In this document: piece after piece, positions 19,482 through 28,252 of the stretch
Numbering within the stretch: position 1 is the stretch's first letter
Layout: each line of letters starts with the position of its first letter
Program-made: the position numbers and the translations under genes
From: RHKX01 sp963823275
GTDB taxonomy: Bacteria > Actinomycetota > Thermoleophilia > Solirubrobacterales > 70-9
Assembly (NCBI GenBank): GCA_963823275.1
Contig: CAWGKW010000001.1
Coordinates: 186,001 to 250,000, forward strand
DNA length: 64,000 bases
Direction: 5' to 3'
The notes under the pieces: generated by a model
The model's database searches: none
Told to the model about the DNA's origin: nothing
Seen by the model: the letters and a program-made list of their open reading frames with translations, nothing else

Positions 19482-20363
19482 TCACTGCAGCTTTGTGACT
19501 CCGCCGGCGCTGTTGATCCATTCCTCCTGGATCTTGTCCAGCTCACCCGAGCTCTTGAGCTCCTCGACGGCGGCCGACACGCAGGCGGTGAGCGTGGAGT
19601 CCTTGGCAAGCAGCGCACCCCACTCGTCGCCGCCGGGAGCGGGAAACTCACCGACGATTTCCGCGTCCGGGACCTGGACGGCGGTCAGATAAAGGGCGGT
19701 CGGGGTATCGACCACCGCGGCGTCGACCTGCCCCTGCTTGAGGGCGCTGACGACGTCGTTTGAGGTGTCGAAGACCTGAGGATCGTTCGTGGGCTGGATC
19801 ACCTCGGTCACCGCGTCGAGGCTGGTGGTCCCGATCTGGACGCCGAAGTTGGCGTCGGCGAGATCGGCGATCGACGTCGCGCCGGCCACGTCGGAGTCCT
19901 TGAGCGCGACGACCGCCTGATCGGCCGTGTAATAGGGGGAGGAGAAGTCGACCTGCTCGGCCCGCTTCGGCGTGATCGAGATCTGGTTGATGTCGAAGTC
20001 GAAGTCCTTCGGACCCGGCGCGTAGGAGGAGTTGAACGGGACGACGGTCCATTCGACGGCATCGGTGCTGAACCCGAGCTGGTCGGCGATCGCGTAGGCG
20101 ACGGCGCTCTCGAAGCCCTTGCCGTTGGTCGGGTCGTTGTCCTCGAAGTAGGGCGGGAAGGCGGGCTTATCGGTCCCGATCGTCAGCGTCCCCGACGTCA
20201 GCGTGTCCAGCTGGTCGGGGGTGCAGTCGTCGAGCGACACGGCCGCGGTGCTCGTCGAAGCATCGCTGGATGTGTCATCGGAGCTCCCACAGGCGGCGAC
20301 GGCCACGGCGGCGCCGACCAGACAAGAGAGCAGCAGGAACTTGAGGATGCGGGAGTGAGACAC
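19482..20363 (-). CDS. Amino acid ABC transporter substrate-binding lipoprotein
   Basis: 293 residues. Lipoprotein signal with lipobox-like VAVAACGSSDD near residue 25. Mature part is SBP_bac_3: LTIGTDKPAFPPYFEDN, DFDINQISITPKRAEQVDFSSPYYT, ALKQGQVDAAVVDTPTALY. It captures the amino acid outside the membrane and delivers it to the permease. First gene of the operon; the GTG start at 20363 gives the full signal peptide. A thioesterase gene diverges 58 bases away. Confidence 0.92.
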   Translation of the reverse strand: MSHSRILKFLLLSCLVGAAVAVAACGSSDDTSSDASTSTAAVSLDDCTPDQLDTLTSGTLTIGTDKPAFPPYFEDNDPTNGKGFESAVAYAIADQLGFSTDAVEWTVVPFNSSYAPGPKDFDFDINQISITPKRAEQVDFSSPYYTADQAVVALKDSDVAGATSIADLADANFGVQIGTTSLDAVTEVIQPTNDPQVFDTSNDVVSALKQGQVDAAVVDTPTALYLTAVQVPDAEIVGEFPAPGGDEWGALLAKDSTLTACVSAAVEELKSSGELDKIQEEWINSAGGVTKLQ

Positions 20364-20421
20364 GATCGACCTCTCATCGGGGACGCGAACGCGCGCATCC
20401 TACCCCTGCGAGACTGCGGCC

Positions 20422-21231
20422 GTGTCCGAGGGCCCTCACACGAGCTTCGCCGAGGCGGTTGCCGTCTCGGCCTTGGGCGGAGGTCGTTACCGAGGGCAGG
20501 TCACCCGCGAGTGGTTCGGGCCTCCCGGTCCCAACGGCGGCTTCATCGCGGCGTTGATGCTGCGGGCGATTCGCGACGAGGTTGCCGACGAGGCCCGACT
20601 TCCCCGTTCGCTGACCCTTCACTACCTGTATCCGCCCACCGAGGGAGAGGCCGAGATCGAGGTCAAGGTCGAGCGATCCGGCGGCTCGGCGAGCACCTGC
20701 TCGGCGCGGATCGTCCAGGACGGGCGAACGGTGACCCTCGGCCTCTGCGTGCTCAGCTACGACTACGAGCCGGCGATGAGTTGGTCCCCGCAACCCCCTG
20801 ATGCGCCGCGGCCGGAGGAGCTCGAGCCACTGCCCGGGGCCGAGGGGATGCCCCCGATCTTCCGCCAGCTCGACACCCGGCCGGTCTTCGGCTCGGAGCC
20901 GTTCACGGGGGGCGACGAGGCGGTCGCCGGCGGTTGGCTGCGCTCCAAAGGAGACGCAGCACTCTCACCTGAGCTGATCGCCCTCTTCACCGACGCCTGG
21001 TGGCCGGCGCCGTTCGCCGTCATGACCACCTTCGCTCCCGCGCCGACCCTGGAGCTGACGATCCATTTCCGAGCGAAGCCCAGCTCCGACGACTCGTTCG
21101 CCCTGGTGCGCTTCCGAGCCGAGGCCTCGATCGACGGCCTGTTCGACGAGCTCGGCGAGGTCTGGGACACGGAGGGCCGCCTCCTCGCTCAGTCCAGCCA
21201 GATCGCCCTGCTCAGGCCGTTACGTACCTAG
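20422..21231 (+). CDS. Acyl-CoA thioesterase family protein (TesB-like double hot dog)
   Basis: 269 residues from a GTG. EWFGPPGPNGGFIAALMLRAI, TLHYLYPPTEGEAEIEVKVERSGGSAST and later FAVMTTFAPAPTLELTIHFRAKP are typical of the 4HBT_3/TesB-like family, with two hot-dog halves (residues ~1-120 and ~150-265). It likely hydrolyses acyl-CoA thioesters, which suits the nearby acyl-CoA dehydrogenases. The conserved Asp of TesB is not confidently identified, so substrate range and activity remain inferred. Confidence 0.8.
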   Translation: MSEGPHTSFAEAVAVSALGGGRYRGQVTREWFGPPGPNGGFIAALMLRAIRDEVADEARLPRSLTLHYLYPPTEGEAEIEVKVERSGGSASTCSARIVQDGRTVTLGLCVLSYDYEPAMSWSPQPPDAPRPEELEPLPGAEGMPPIFRQLDTRPVFGSEPFTGGDEAVAGGWLRSKGDAALSPELIALFTDAWWPAPFAVMTTFAPAPTLELTIHFRAKPSSDDSFALVRFRAEASIDGLFDELGEVWDTEGRLLAQSSQIALLRPLRT

Positions 21232-21253
21232 CCCGGTACGGCAGCAACGAACA

Positions 21254-21284
21254 AACGGCGCCAGGCCTGGGGCCTGACGCCGTT
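21254..21284 (-). terminator. Rho-independent terminator between convergent genes
   Basis: Stem AACGGCG...CGCCGTT extended inward by CAGGC/GCCTG around a short loop. On the minus strand it is followed by TTTGTTCGTT, a clear T-rich tail, so it best terminates the lipoprotein gene. The plus-strand side lacks a T-run but could still stop the thioesterase transcript. Confidence 0.75.
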
Positions 21285-21340
21285 GTCCTCCGCGGGATCG
21301 GGTGGCGGTCGCTCAGGGGCGGGACCGCCCGCCGTCCTCG

Positions 21341-22012
21341 CTAGCCCGCGACCGTGATCGTCGAGATGCCGATCACGAGGCCACCCTCGAGATCGGTGAT
21401 CCCGAACGTGTCGTTGAGCAGGCCCGCGGCGTCGTCGGAGAGCAGCACGGTCGTGCCCTCGAGCGTCGCCGATCCGTCCGAGTTCGTCTTCAGCGGGGCC
21501 AGCGTCGAGCCGTCGAGGTCGAACAGGACCGCGTCGGTTGCCGCTTCCTTACCGTTGACGGAGACGGTTCCGGTCAGCTGTGAGGTACCGGGGTCGATCA
21601 CGAAGTCGGTCAGTTCGACCTCGGTCTTCCCCGCCGTCAGGCTGAGTCCGCTTCCCTCATGGTCGATGACGCCCTGTACATAGGGACGCACCGGGGAGGC
21701 GGGGTCGTAGTAGGTGACGTTGCCGCCGGTGATCGGGAAGACGGCAACGCCGTCCTTGGTGATCTGAGCGTCGCCGACCGGGCCCGGGGTGACCTTGAGG
21801 GCCGTCAGGGCCTCCACGAAGCCGGCGTCCAGGGCGACCTGGGTGTCGACTCCGGTGAGCGGATCGATCTCGGCGACTGGCTGGACGTCGGCGGCCGAGG
21901 TCGCGTCGCTGCTGGTGCTGTCGTCACTGCCGCATGCGGCGACTGCGAAGGACAGCGCGGCGACCATCAGGACTGCGGCGCCGAAGCGTGTTAGTAGGGA
22001 CTTGCGGGGCAT
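21341..22012 (-). CDS. Putative secreted lipoprotein of unknown function (HtaA-like hints)
   Basis: 223 residues from the ATG at 22012, chosen because AAGGAG lies just upstream and the signal peptide begins there; the open frame continues to 22162. Lipobox in SFAVAACGSDD, followed by a Ser/Asp/Thr-rich linker. The mature part has repeated beta-strand-like segments (VAVFPITGGNVTYYDP, GSGLSLTAGKTEVELTDFVIDP, TLAPLKTNSDGSATLEGTTVLLS) resembling HtaA-type beta domains of actinobacterial surface proteins, but the heme-ligand residues are not evident. Unknown role. Terminated by the hairpin at 21254-21284. Confidence 0.7.
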   Translation of the reverse strand: MPRKSLLTRFGAAVLMVAALSFAVAACGSDDSTSSDATSAADVQPVAEIDPLTGVDTQVALDAGFVEALTALKVTPGPVGDAQITKDGVAVFPITGGNVTYYDPASPVRPYVQGVIDHEGSGLSLTAGKTEVELTDFVIDPGTSQLTGTVSVNGKEAATDAVLFDLDGSTLAPLKTNSDGSATLEGTTVLLSDDAAGLLNDTFGITDLEGGLVIGISTITVAG

Positions 22013-22188
22013 GGTTCGCTCCTTGGTTGGGTTTGGTTCGCGTTGAGTGGGTCCGGGTTGACCAGGTATCTCCCGGCGTCGAACCTCATCGACCTCTTCG
22101 TCGCCCGGGTCCGATCGGATCACCGCTGACCCGAAAATCCGTGCCATTGGTCGATGTGACACGGATCTGCGTTATCCTTGTCGGTGAC

Positions 22189-23337
22189 ATGAGCCTCACC
22201 GAACAGGTACCGGCGCGTCAGAAGCCCGCCGAGGGAACCGGCCGATTCGACATCGAGCCGACGGAGGAGCAGGCGATGATGATCGAGGCGTTCGGCGACT
22301 TCGCCTCCGCCAAGCTTCGCCCCGCCGCATCCGCCGCCGACGCAGCCTGTTCCACTCCTCCCGAGTTGCTCGCCCAGAGCGCCGAGCTGGGGATCACGGC
22401 CCTGGGAGTCCCCGAGGAGCTCGGCGGTGCGGTCGATCAGCGATCGGCGGTCACCTCCGCCCTGATCACCGAGGCGCTCGCCGGGGGCGACATGGGCCTC
22501 GCCTTCGCGACGCTCGCGCCCGCGGCGGTCAGCACCGCGCTCGGCCTCTGGGGCGACGCCGATCAGCAGGCCACCTACCTACCCTCTTTCATCGGCGAGG
22601 ACGTGCCCGCCGCCGCACTGGCGATCCAGGAACCGACACCGCTCTTCGACCCGTTCGAGCTCACGACGAAGGCCCGCCGCGACGGCGACGGCTTCATCCT
22701 CGACGGCCTCAAGTCGCTGGTTCCCCGGGCCGGCGACGCCGAGATCCTCATCATCGCCGCAGAGCTCGAGGGTTCCGGCCCCGCCCTGTTCATCGTCGAG
22801 GCGGACAACGCCGGGCTGCAGACCCGACCCGAGCCGGCGATCGGGCTGCGAGCTGCGGCGACCACACAGCTCGAGCTGACGGGCCTCAAGCTCGGCGCCT
22901 CCGCCCTGATCGGCGAGGGCCTCCCCGAGATCTATGCGGAGTGCATCCGGCTGGGGCGGATCGCCTGGTGCGCGATGGCGGTCGGTACGGCGCAGGGTGC
23001 GCTCGACTTCCTGATCCCCTACGTCAACGAGCGCAAGGCATTCGGCGAGCCGATCAGCCACCGCCAGGCTGTGGCCTTCAACGTCGCCGATATCGGCATC
23101 GAGGTCGAGGGCATGCGGCTGACCACCTACCGTGCGGCGAGCCTCGCCGACCGGGGTCGGGACTTCGCCCGGGCAACCGCGGTCGCCCGCCAGCTCTGTT
23201 GCGCCAAGGGAATGAAGATCGGCTCCGACACCGTCGGGCTGCTCGGCGGCCACGGCTACGTCAAGGAGTATCCGGTCGAGCGCTGGTACCGCGACCTGCG
23301 GGCCGCCGGCGTGATCGAGGGAGCGCTGCTCGTCTGA
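22189..23337 (+). CDS. Acyl-CoA dehydrogenase (first of a pair)
   Basis: 382 residues. FIGEDVPAAALAIQEPTPLFDP is the FAD-binding middle domain with substitutions, and GSDTVGLLGGHGYVKEYPVERWYRDLRAAGVIEGALLV is the C-terminal domain with the catalytic-type Glu in VIEG. No ribosome binding site precedes the ATG at 22189; TATCCT at 22173-22178 could be a -10 box placed for leaderless transcription. Fourteen bases separate its stop from the second dehydrogenase, so they probably act together, perhaps as a heteromer like other actinobacterial FadE pairs. Substrate unknown. Confidence 0.88.
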   Translation: MSLTEQVPARQKPAEGTGRFDIEPTEEQAMMIEAFGDFASAKLRPAASAADAACSTPPELLAQSAELGITALGVPEELGGAVDQRSAVTSALITEALAGGDMGLAFATLAPAAVSTALGLWGDADQQATYLPSFIGEDVPAAALAIQEPTPLFDPFELTTKARRDGDGFILDGLKSLVPRAGDAEILIIAAELEGSGPALFIVEADNAGLQTRPEPAIGLRAAATTQLELTGLKLGASALIGEGLPEIYAECIRLGRIAWCAMAVGTAQGALDFLIPYVNERKAFGEPISHRQAVAFNVADIGIEVEGMRLTTYRAASLADRGRDFARATAVARQLCCAKGMKIGSDTVGLLGGHGYVKEYPVERWYRDLRAAGVIEGALLV

Positions 23338-23350
23338 TGGAGGCCATCTG

Positions 23351-24557
23351 ATGATTGATCTTGAGGTACCGGAGAAGTTCGAGCCGCTCGTCGAGCAGGC
23401 CCATATGGTGGCGGTCGAGGTTCTGCGACCGATCTCACGCAAGTACGACCTCGCCGAGCACGAGTACCCGAAGGAAATGGACATGCTCGCTTCGCTGATC
23501 GAGCAGGCGAGTTCATCGGGAGACGGCGCCGGCGCGGCCGGCGTCAGCCAGGCCGAGAGCAACGGTGACAACGGCAACCGCAATGGATCCAACCTCGCCT
23601 CGGTCCTCTCGATCACGGAAATGTGCTGGGGGGATGTCGGCCTGCTGCTGACGATGCCCAGGCAGGGTCTCGGGAACTCGGCGATCGCGGCGGTCGGCGA
23701 CGAGGAGCAGAAGGAGCGTTTCAAGGGCAAGTGGGCCGCGATGGCGATCACCGAGCCGGAAGCCGGCTCTGACTCGGCGGCGATCAGGACCACCGCGGTC
23801 GCTCGACGGCGACGAGTACGTGCTCAACGGCGAGAAGATCTACGTGACCTCGGGAGAGCGTGCCGACCTCGTCGTGGTCTGGGCGAGCCTCGACCCCAAG
23901 CAGGGCCGGGCGGCGATCAAGTCCTTTGTCGTCGAGCGTTCCAACCCTGGCCTGAAGCTCGACCGGCTCGAGCACAAGCTCGGGATCCGGGCATCCGACA
24001 CCGCGGCGTTCCTCCTCGAGGACTGCCGGGTTCCGGCGCGAGATCTGCTCGGCAGCCCCGAGATCGACATGGAGAAGAGCTTCGGCGGGGCGATGCGGAC
24101 CTTCGACAACACCCGCCCGCTGGTCGCCGCGATGGCCTGCGGCGTCGGCCGCGCCTGCCTCGAGCGAACCACCGAGCTTCTGGCTGAGGCCGGGGTGCAG
24201 GTCGACTACGACCGTCCCGCCCTCAACCAGAGCGCCGCCGCGGCTGAGCTGCTCGAGCTCGAGGCCGACCTCGAGGCGGCCCGGCTGCTGATGATGGAAG
24301 CGGCTTGGATGGCCGACAACGGCAAGCCGAACTCGCTGCATGCGTCCTATGCGAAGGCGAAGGCGGGACGCACTTCGGTCGATGTCGCCCTCCGGTGCGT
24401 GGCGCTGTGTGGCACGCTCGGCCTGACCGAGGACGAGCTGCTCGAGAAGTGGGCCCGCGATTCGAAGATCCTCGACATCTTCGAGGGCACCCAGCAGATC
24501 CAGCTCCTGATCATCGCCCGCCAGCTCCTCGGTCTGAGCTCGGCGGAACTCAAGTAG
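23351..24557 (+). pseudogene. Acyl-CoA dehydrogenase (second of the pair), interrupted by one frameshift
   Basis: Reading frame 1 codes a good dehydrogenase N-terminal half through MAITEPEAGSDSAAIRTTAV, then becomes Arg-rich nonsense. The next frame resumes precisely with LDGDEYVLNGEKIYVTSGER and runs to LDIFEGTQQIQLLIIARQLLG, which includes the catalytic Glu (FEGTQQIQ). Removing one G at about 23801 restores one 401-residue protein. All family motifs are otherwise intact. An Asn/Gly/Ser-rich insert near residues 50-75 (SSGDGAGAAGVSQ, NGDNGNRNGSN) is unusual for the family. Either a recent null allele or a consensus error; both halves look under selection. Confidence 0.8.
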
Positions 24558-24587
24558 CTGGATCGCTGGACGCGCTGACGAGTTTTC

Positions 24588-24839
24588 CGTTAGCGTCCTA
24601 ACGAGTTGCTAACACTTGCCGGGGCTCAGGGCGCCTCGGGCGAGCGACCAGCGGAGGACGGGCGTGAGTGAATCCAGATGTGAGGCCGCGAAAGCGGCAT
24701 TGCCGCCGGCAGGGACGGCTCGGCAGCCCCACATGGCCGCAAGATCCGTTGCAGATCTGTGAGCGAGCGCTTGCAAAGGGACTACAGCCAACTAACCTGC
24801 CGCGTCCCGAGTGGGGTTTCGACTCCCTCGGCTGAACGT
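24588..24839 (+). promoter_or_regulatory. Long structured 5' leader of the NlpC/P60 hydrolase gene; possible c-di-AMP (ydaO-type) riboswitch
   Basis: The 282-base gap has no gene. It opens with a perfect inverted repeat CGTTAG-CGTC-CTAACG (24588-24603). Then come GCGGAGGACGG and GAGTGAATCC (24651-24674), two GC hairpins (GCCGC-GAAA-GCGGC; a CGG..CCG region), and CAGCCAACTAACCTGC (24785-24800); the order resembles the ydaO consensus (GGGGUGAAUC ... CAGCUAAC..GUAGGC), but P1 pairing is unconvincing. A stem CCGAG..CTCGG (24808-24832) sits right before the start codon and could block it. c-di-AMP riboswitches commonly control actinobacterial wall hydrolases, which makes this worth testing. Confidence 0.35.
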
Positions 24840-26099
24840 ATGCGACCGAACCTCTTCGACACAAGGGCAGGAACTCCTTCCGCCCACCTCGTGACCGCAG
24901 CGGCGCTGCTCCTCGCCGCGGTCTGCGCCCTTGCCGTCTTCCTCCACGCCTCGCCCGCCGAGGCGACGATCGCCGACAAGCAGGCGGCTCTCGCCGACGT
25001 CCGCGATCAGCAGGATTCGATCTCCGCCGAGCTCGCCGGCAGCAACGAGGAGATCAACGCCTTGATCGGCCAGGTCTCCGAGGCGCGGCAGGCCGAGGAG
25101 GCCGCTGCGGCCGAGCTCGCCGCCAAGCAGAGGGAACTCGACTCCGCTACCGATGAGCTGAAGCAGGGCCGCGAGCACCTCCAGCAGGTTCGAGATCAGC
25201 TTCGCCGTGCGGTCAAGGAACTCTCCAAGATCCTCGTCGGCGTCTACAAGTCCGACGACCCGGACATGATCAAGCTGCTCGTCGAGTCCTCGGGCTGGGA
25301 GGACGAATCGGTCGACGCGACCTACCTCGAGCGGGTCCACCAATACCAGGAGGACACGGTCACGCGGGTCAAGGACCTGCGCGCTCAGGTTGAGGACACC
25401 GTTGCCCAGCTCGCTGACACCAAGGAACGGATCGCCGCCGCCCGCGACGACCTCGCGACCCGCCAACAGGAGCTCGCCGGTCAGCGCGCGGCCCTCGAGG
25501 CCCAGGAGCAGCAGCTCTACCAGGCCCGGGCCGAGCGTCGCGCGACCCTGCAGCAGCTGACTGATCGCGCCGCCGGCCTCGAGAACGGCATCGCCGATGC
25601 ACAGGCAAGCCAGGCCGCCGCATCGGCTCCCGATCCCGCCGAAGTTGCGGCCCCGGCACCCTCGGTACCCGCGCCCAACGGCAGCACGGCCGTCCTCAAC
25701 CCCGACGGCAGCGCGACCGCTCCGGCCGACGCTCCCCAGCAGGTCAAGGACGTGATCGCCGCCGCCAACGCGATCCGCGACATGCCGTATCTCTGGGGCG
25801 GCGGCCATGGCTCCTTCGAGTCCTCCGGCTACGACTGCTCGGGCGCCATCAGCTACGCCCTCCACGGCGGTGGTCTGCTCGACACCCCGCTCGATTCCAC
25901 CGGCTTCATGAGCTGGGGCGAGGCGGGCGCCGGCAACTGGATCACCGTCTACGCCAACTCCGGTCACGCCTATGCCGTGATCGCCGGTCTCCGCTGGGAC
26001 ACCTCCGACAGCGGCGGCGACGGCCCGAGCTGGGCCGACTACAGCTCCTCCTGGGAGCAGTCGCAGAGCTTCACCGCCACTCATCCCGCCGGCTTCTAG
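24840..26099 (+). CDS. Secreted NlpC/P60-type peptidoglycan hydrolase with N-terminal coiled coil
   Basis: About 419 residues. Signal/membrane segment at ~17-40 (VTAAALLLAAVCALAVFL), then a long coiled coil (~45-270) rich in Glu/Gln/Ala with SKILVGVYKSDDPDMIKLL inside, an Ala/Pro linker, and a C-terminal domain: DMPYLWGGGHGSFESSGYDCSGAISYAL with the nucleophile Cys, and NSGHAYAVIAGLRWDT with the catalytic His. Architecture matches actinobacterial RipA/RipC-like or CwlO-like endopeptidases acting in division or growth. Start at ATG 24840; frame is open from 24759 but the earlier region overlaps the leader structure. Confidence 0.85.
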   Translation: MRPNLFDTRAGTPSAHLVTAAALLLAAVCALAVFLHASPAEATIADKQAALADVRDQQDSISAELAGSNEEINALIGQVSEARQAEEAAAAELAAKQRELDSATDELKQGREHLQQVRDQLRRAVKELSKILVGVYKSDDPDMIKLLVESSGWEDESVDATYLERVHQYQEDTVTRVKDLRAQVEDTVAQLADTKERIAAARDDLATRQQELAGQRAALEAQEQQLYQARAERRATLQQLTDRAAGLENGIADAQASQAAASAPDPAEVAAPAPSVPAPNGSTAVLNPDGSATAPADAPQQVKDVIAAANAIRDMPYLWGGGHGSFESSGYDCSGAISYALHGGGLLDTPLDSTGFMSWGEAGAGNWITVYANSGHAYAVIAGLRWDTSDSGGDGPSWADYSSSWEQSQSFTATHPAGF

Positions 26100-26226
26100 C
26101 CCGGCGGCGCGGGAGAGGCCATCCCGGCCTCCTCGTCGGCTCACGTGCAACTGCACGCTTCGCCTCCTGCGTCGGCCGGCCTGACCACTACCGCACTCGC
26201 CAGATACGCTCAGGTCCATCAGCGAG

Positions 26227-26625
26227 CTGATCCACACCTGTTACCGGGTGCTCGACCCGGACGCCTCGGTCGCCTTCTACGAGAAGCTCGGCTTCGAGGT
26301 CATGCACCGGATGCCGATCGGCGACGACGCGACCAACGTCTTCATGGGGCTCCCGGGTGATGGCGCCAGGCTCGAGCTCACTCATAACCACGATGTGACC
26401 GAGCCCTACGAGATCGGAAGCGGCTACGGCCACATCGCGATCACCGTTGATGACATGGACGCCACCCTCGCCGGCCTGGCGGACGTCGGGATCGAGCCCG
26501 AGAGGCCCCCGTACACGGTGCGGGAGGGCGGCTCCCGGCTTTGCTTCGTCCGCGACCCCGATGGCTACCGTATTGAGCTGATTGAGATCAACTCGGCCGA
26601 TGAACGGGCAACCTCCGGAGACTGA
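26227..26625 (+). CDS. Glyoxalase I-like VOC-family metalloenzyme; likely non-ATG start
   Basis: The conserved N-terminus of bacterial glyoxalase I (HTCYRVLDPDASVAFYEKLGF) is read through from at least 26233; the metal-ligand His lies before the first GTG (26248). No ATG, GTG or TTG is in frame upstream of the His. CTG at 26227 or ATC at 26218 are the remaining candidates. Other expected residues: Glu in ARLELTHNHD, His in YGHIAITVDDM, Glu in GYRIELIEI. So the enzyme would convert the methylglyoxal hemithioacetal (or a mycothiol adduct in actinobacteria; inference). About 133 residues. Confidence 0.75.
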   Translation: MIHTCYRVLDPDASVAFYEKLGFEVMHRMPIGDDATNVFMGLPGDGARLELTHNHDVTEPYEIGSGYGHIAITVDDMDATLAGLADVGIEPERPPYTVREGGSRLCFVRDPDGYRIELIEINSADERATSGD

Positions 26626-26726
26626 GTCCGTTGACCGAGTCGGGAGCCCTGAAAGCTTCGTTCACCCGGCTACATGTGTGACCAGTTGGCACTGGCCGGC
26701 CAGCCAGTTTGAGTAGATTCACCACA

Positions 26727-28178
26727 ATGGCCGCCGAGTACAACCTTCCGCGGGGACCGTCGGCTCCGAGCGCGTTTCAAACCCTGGGCTGGCAGACCCG
26801 CCCGATCCCCTACCTGGAGCAATGCCGGGCCCGGTTCGGAACGACCTTCACGCTCGATCTCCTCGGCATCGACCCATTCGTGATGATGTCCGACCCAAAC
26901 GACATAAAGGCGATCTTCACAGCCCCGCCTGAGGTTCTGCACCCGGGAGAGGGCAGTGCGATCCTGCTCCCAGTCGTCGGCCCGAACTCGATCCTGCTGC
27001 TCGACGAGACCCGTCACATGACGCAGCGGAAGCTGATGCTGCCGGCGTTCCACGGCGAGCGGATGGATGCCCTTCGCGAGGTCGTCACCGCCGTCGCCGA
27101 GAGCGAGGTCGAGACCTGGGCCACCGGGCGGCCGGTTCCCCTTCACCCCTACATGCAGGCCTTGACCCTCGAGGTGATCCTGCGGGCGGTCTTCGGCCTC
27201 GAACGCGGTGAGCGGCTCGACCGCCTCCGAAGCCTGCTCGCCGAGATGCTTCAGTTCGCGATGAGTCCCGTGAGCCTGATCCCTCCGGAGCAGCGCCTCG
27301 GCGTGTTGCACCCGGCTACCCGGCGATTTGCGAGGGTGCGCGAGGAGACCAACGAGCAGATCCAGGCTCTGATCGACGATCGCCGTCAGGGCGACGACGG
27401 CGAGGATGTGCTTTCGATGCTGCTTACGGCCAGGCACGAGGACGGTTCCCCGATGTCGGATGCCGAGCTTCGGGACGAGCTGATGACGCTCCTGGTCGCC
27501 GGGCACGAAACGACCGCCACCGAGCTCTCCTGGGCGTTCGAGCGACTCGTCCGCTCCCCCGACGTTCTGGCCACTCTCGTCGACGAGATCGATTCCGGCC
27601 GCGACGAGTACGTGACCGCCACCATCCGCGAGACCCTGCGCCGTCGCCCGGTCCTCTCGATCTCCGGGCCGCGTCGGGTCAAGGGAGAGATCGAGGTCGG
27701 AGGCAGGACCTACGGCCCAGGTTGTCACCTGGTTCCGAACGCCTACCTCGTCCATCACGACGCCGACATCTACCCCGAGCCCTACGCCTTCCGCCCCGAG
27801 CGCTTCCTCGAAAGCGATCCCGGGACGTACACCTGGATCCCCTTCGGCGGCGGGCGCCGCCGGTGCCTGGGGGCCAGCTTCGCGATGCTCGAGATGGGGA
27901 TCGTCCTCTCGGTCGTCCTCTCGCGGATGGAGATCCGGGCAGCCGGCGACGGCGTTCTGGAGGGCCACCGGCGCCGGATGATCACCGTGGTCCCAGGCGA
28001 GGGCGCCCGGGCGGTACTGAAGGAGCGTAAGCGGTCGCGGCGAACGCCGAGCCTGCGCCGGGCGAGCCGGCGACCGCGTAGGTCGGGGGGCCGGCGAGGG
28101 GCCTGGAGGTCGGGTACGGCCTGCCGAGGGATTTCTTCAATCGGTCGTGTGATCGTGTCCCCTCAGGGGTACCAATGA
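26727..28178 (+). CDS. Cytochrome P450 with repeat-derived C-terminal extension
   Basis: About 483 residues from ATG 26727. Canonical motifs: I-helix AGHETTATELSW, K-helix ETLRRRP (ExxR), PERF-type FRPERF, and the heme loop FGGGRRRCLGASFA with the axial Cys. It is a class using external ferredoxin and reductase; none is encoded nearby. Residues after ..GHRRRMITVVPGEG are Arg-rich and not P450-like; the last ~12 residues and the stop codon lie within a 47-bp dispersed palindrome (28141-28187). This suggests that repeat insertion changed the gene end. The substrate is unknown. Confidence 0.9.
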   Translation: MAAEYNLPRGPSAPSAFQTLGWQTRPIPYLEQCRARFGTTFTLDLLGIDPFVMMSDPNDIKAIFTAPPEVLHPGEGSAILLPVVGPNSILLLDETRHMTQRKLMLPAFHGERMDALREVVTAVAESEVETWATGRPVPLHPYMQALTLEVILRAVFGLERGERLDRLRSLLAEMLQFAMSPVSLIPPEQRLGVLHPATRRFARVREETNEQIQALIDDRRQGDDGEDVLSMLLTARHEDGSPMSDAELRDELMTLLVAGHETTATELSWAFERLVRSPDVLATLVDEIDSGRDEYVTATIRETLRRRPVLSISGPRRVKGEIEVGGRTYGPGCHLVPNAYLVHHDADIYPEPYAFRPERFLESDPGTYTWIPFGGGRRRCLGASFAMLEMGIVLSVVLSRMEIRAAGDGVLEGHRRRMITVVPGEGARAVLKERKRSRRTPSLRRASRRPRRSGGRRGAWRSGTACRGISSIGRVIVSPQGYQ

Positions 28179-28187
28179 CACGACCGA
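28141..28187. repeat. 47-bp dispersed palindrome, copy A (P family)
   Basis: Outer arms TCGGTCGTGT / ACACGACCGA, inner stem CCCC-TCA-GGGG. The copy at 57677-57723 is in opposite orientation and identical at 45 of 47 positions. It encodes the P450 C-terminus and supplies its TGA. Could be a REP-like, site-specific binding or mobile palindromic element; no transposase is visible. Confidence 0.85.
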
Positions 28188-28252
28188 TGGCCACGCGGCG
28201 CGGGGACCTGCGGCTGGCGCTTCGGCTGGGAACGTCTAAGTGGCGCCCTGAT

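Noticed and set aside
22141..22190. TGTGACACGGATCT before the acyl-CoA dehydrogenase as a third CRP box
   Set aside because: Right half does not match TCACA; chance resemblance.
24792..26237. 481-residue antisense frame over the NlpC/P60 gene
   Set aside because: Gly/Val/Asp-rich shadow of the coiled coil; no motif, and the sense strand has intact catalytic residues.
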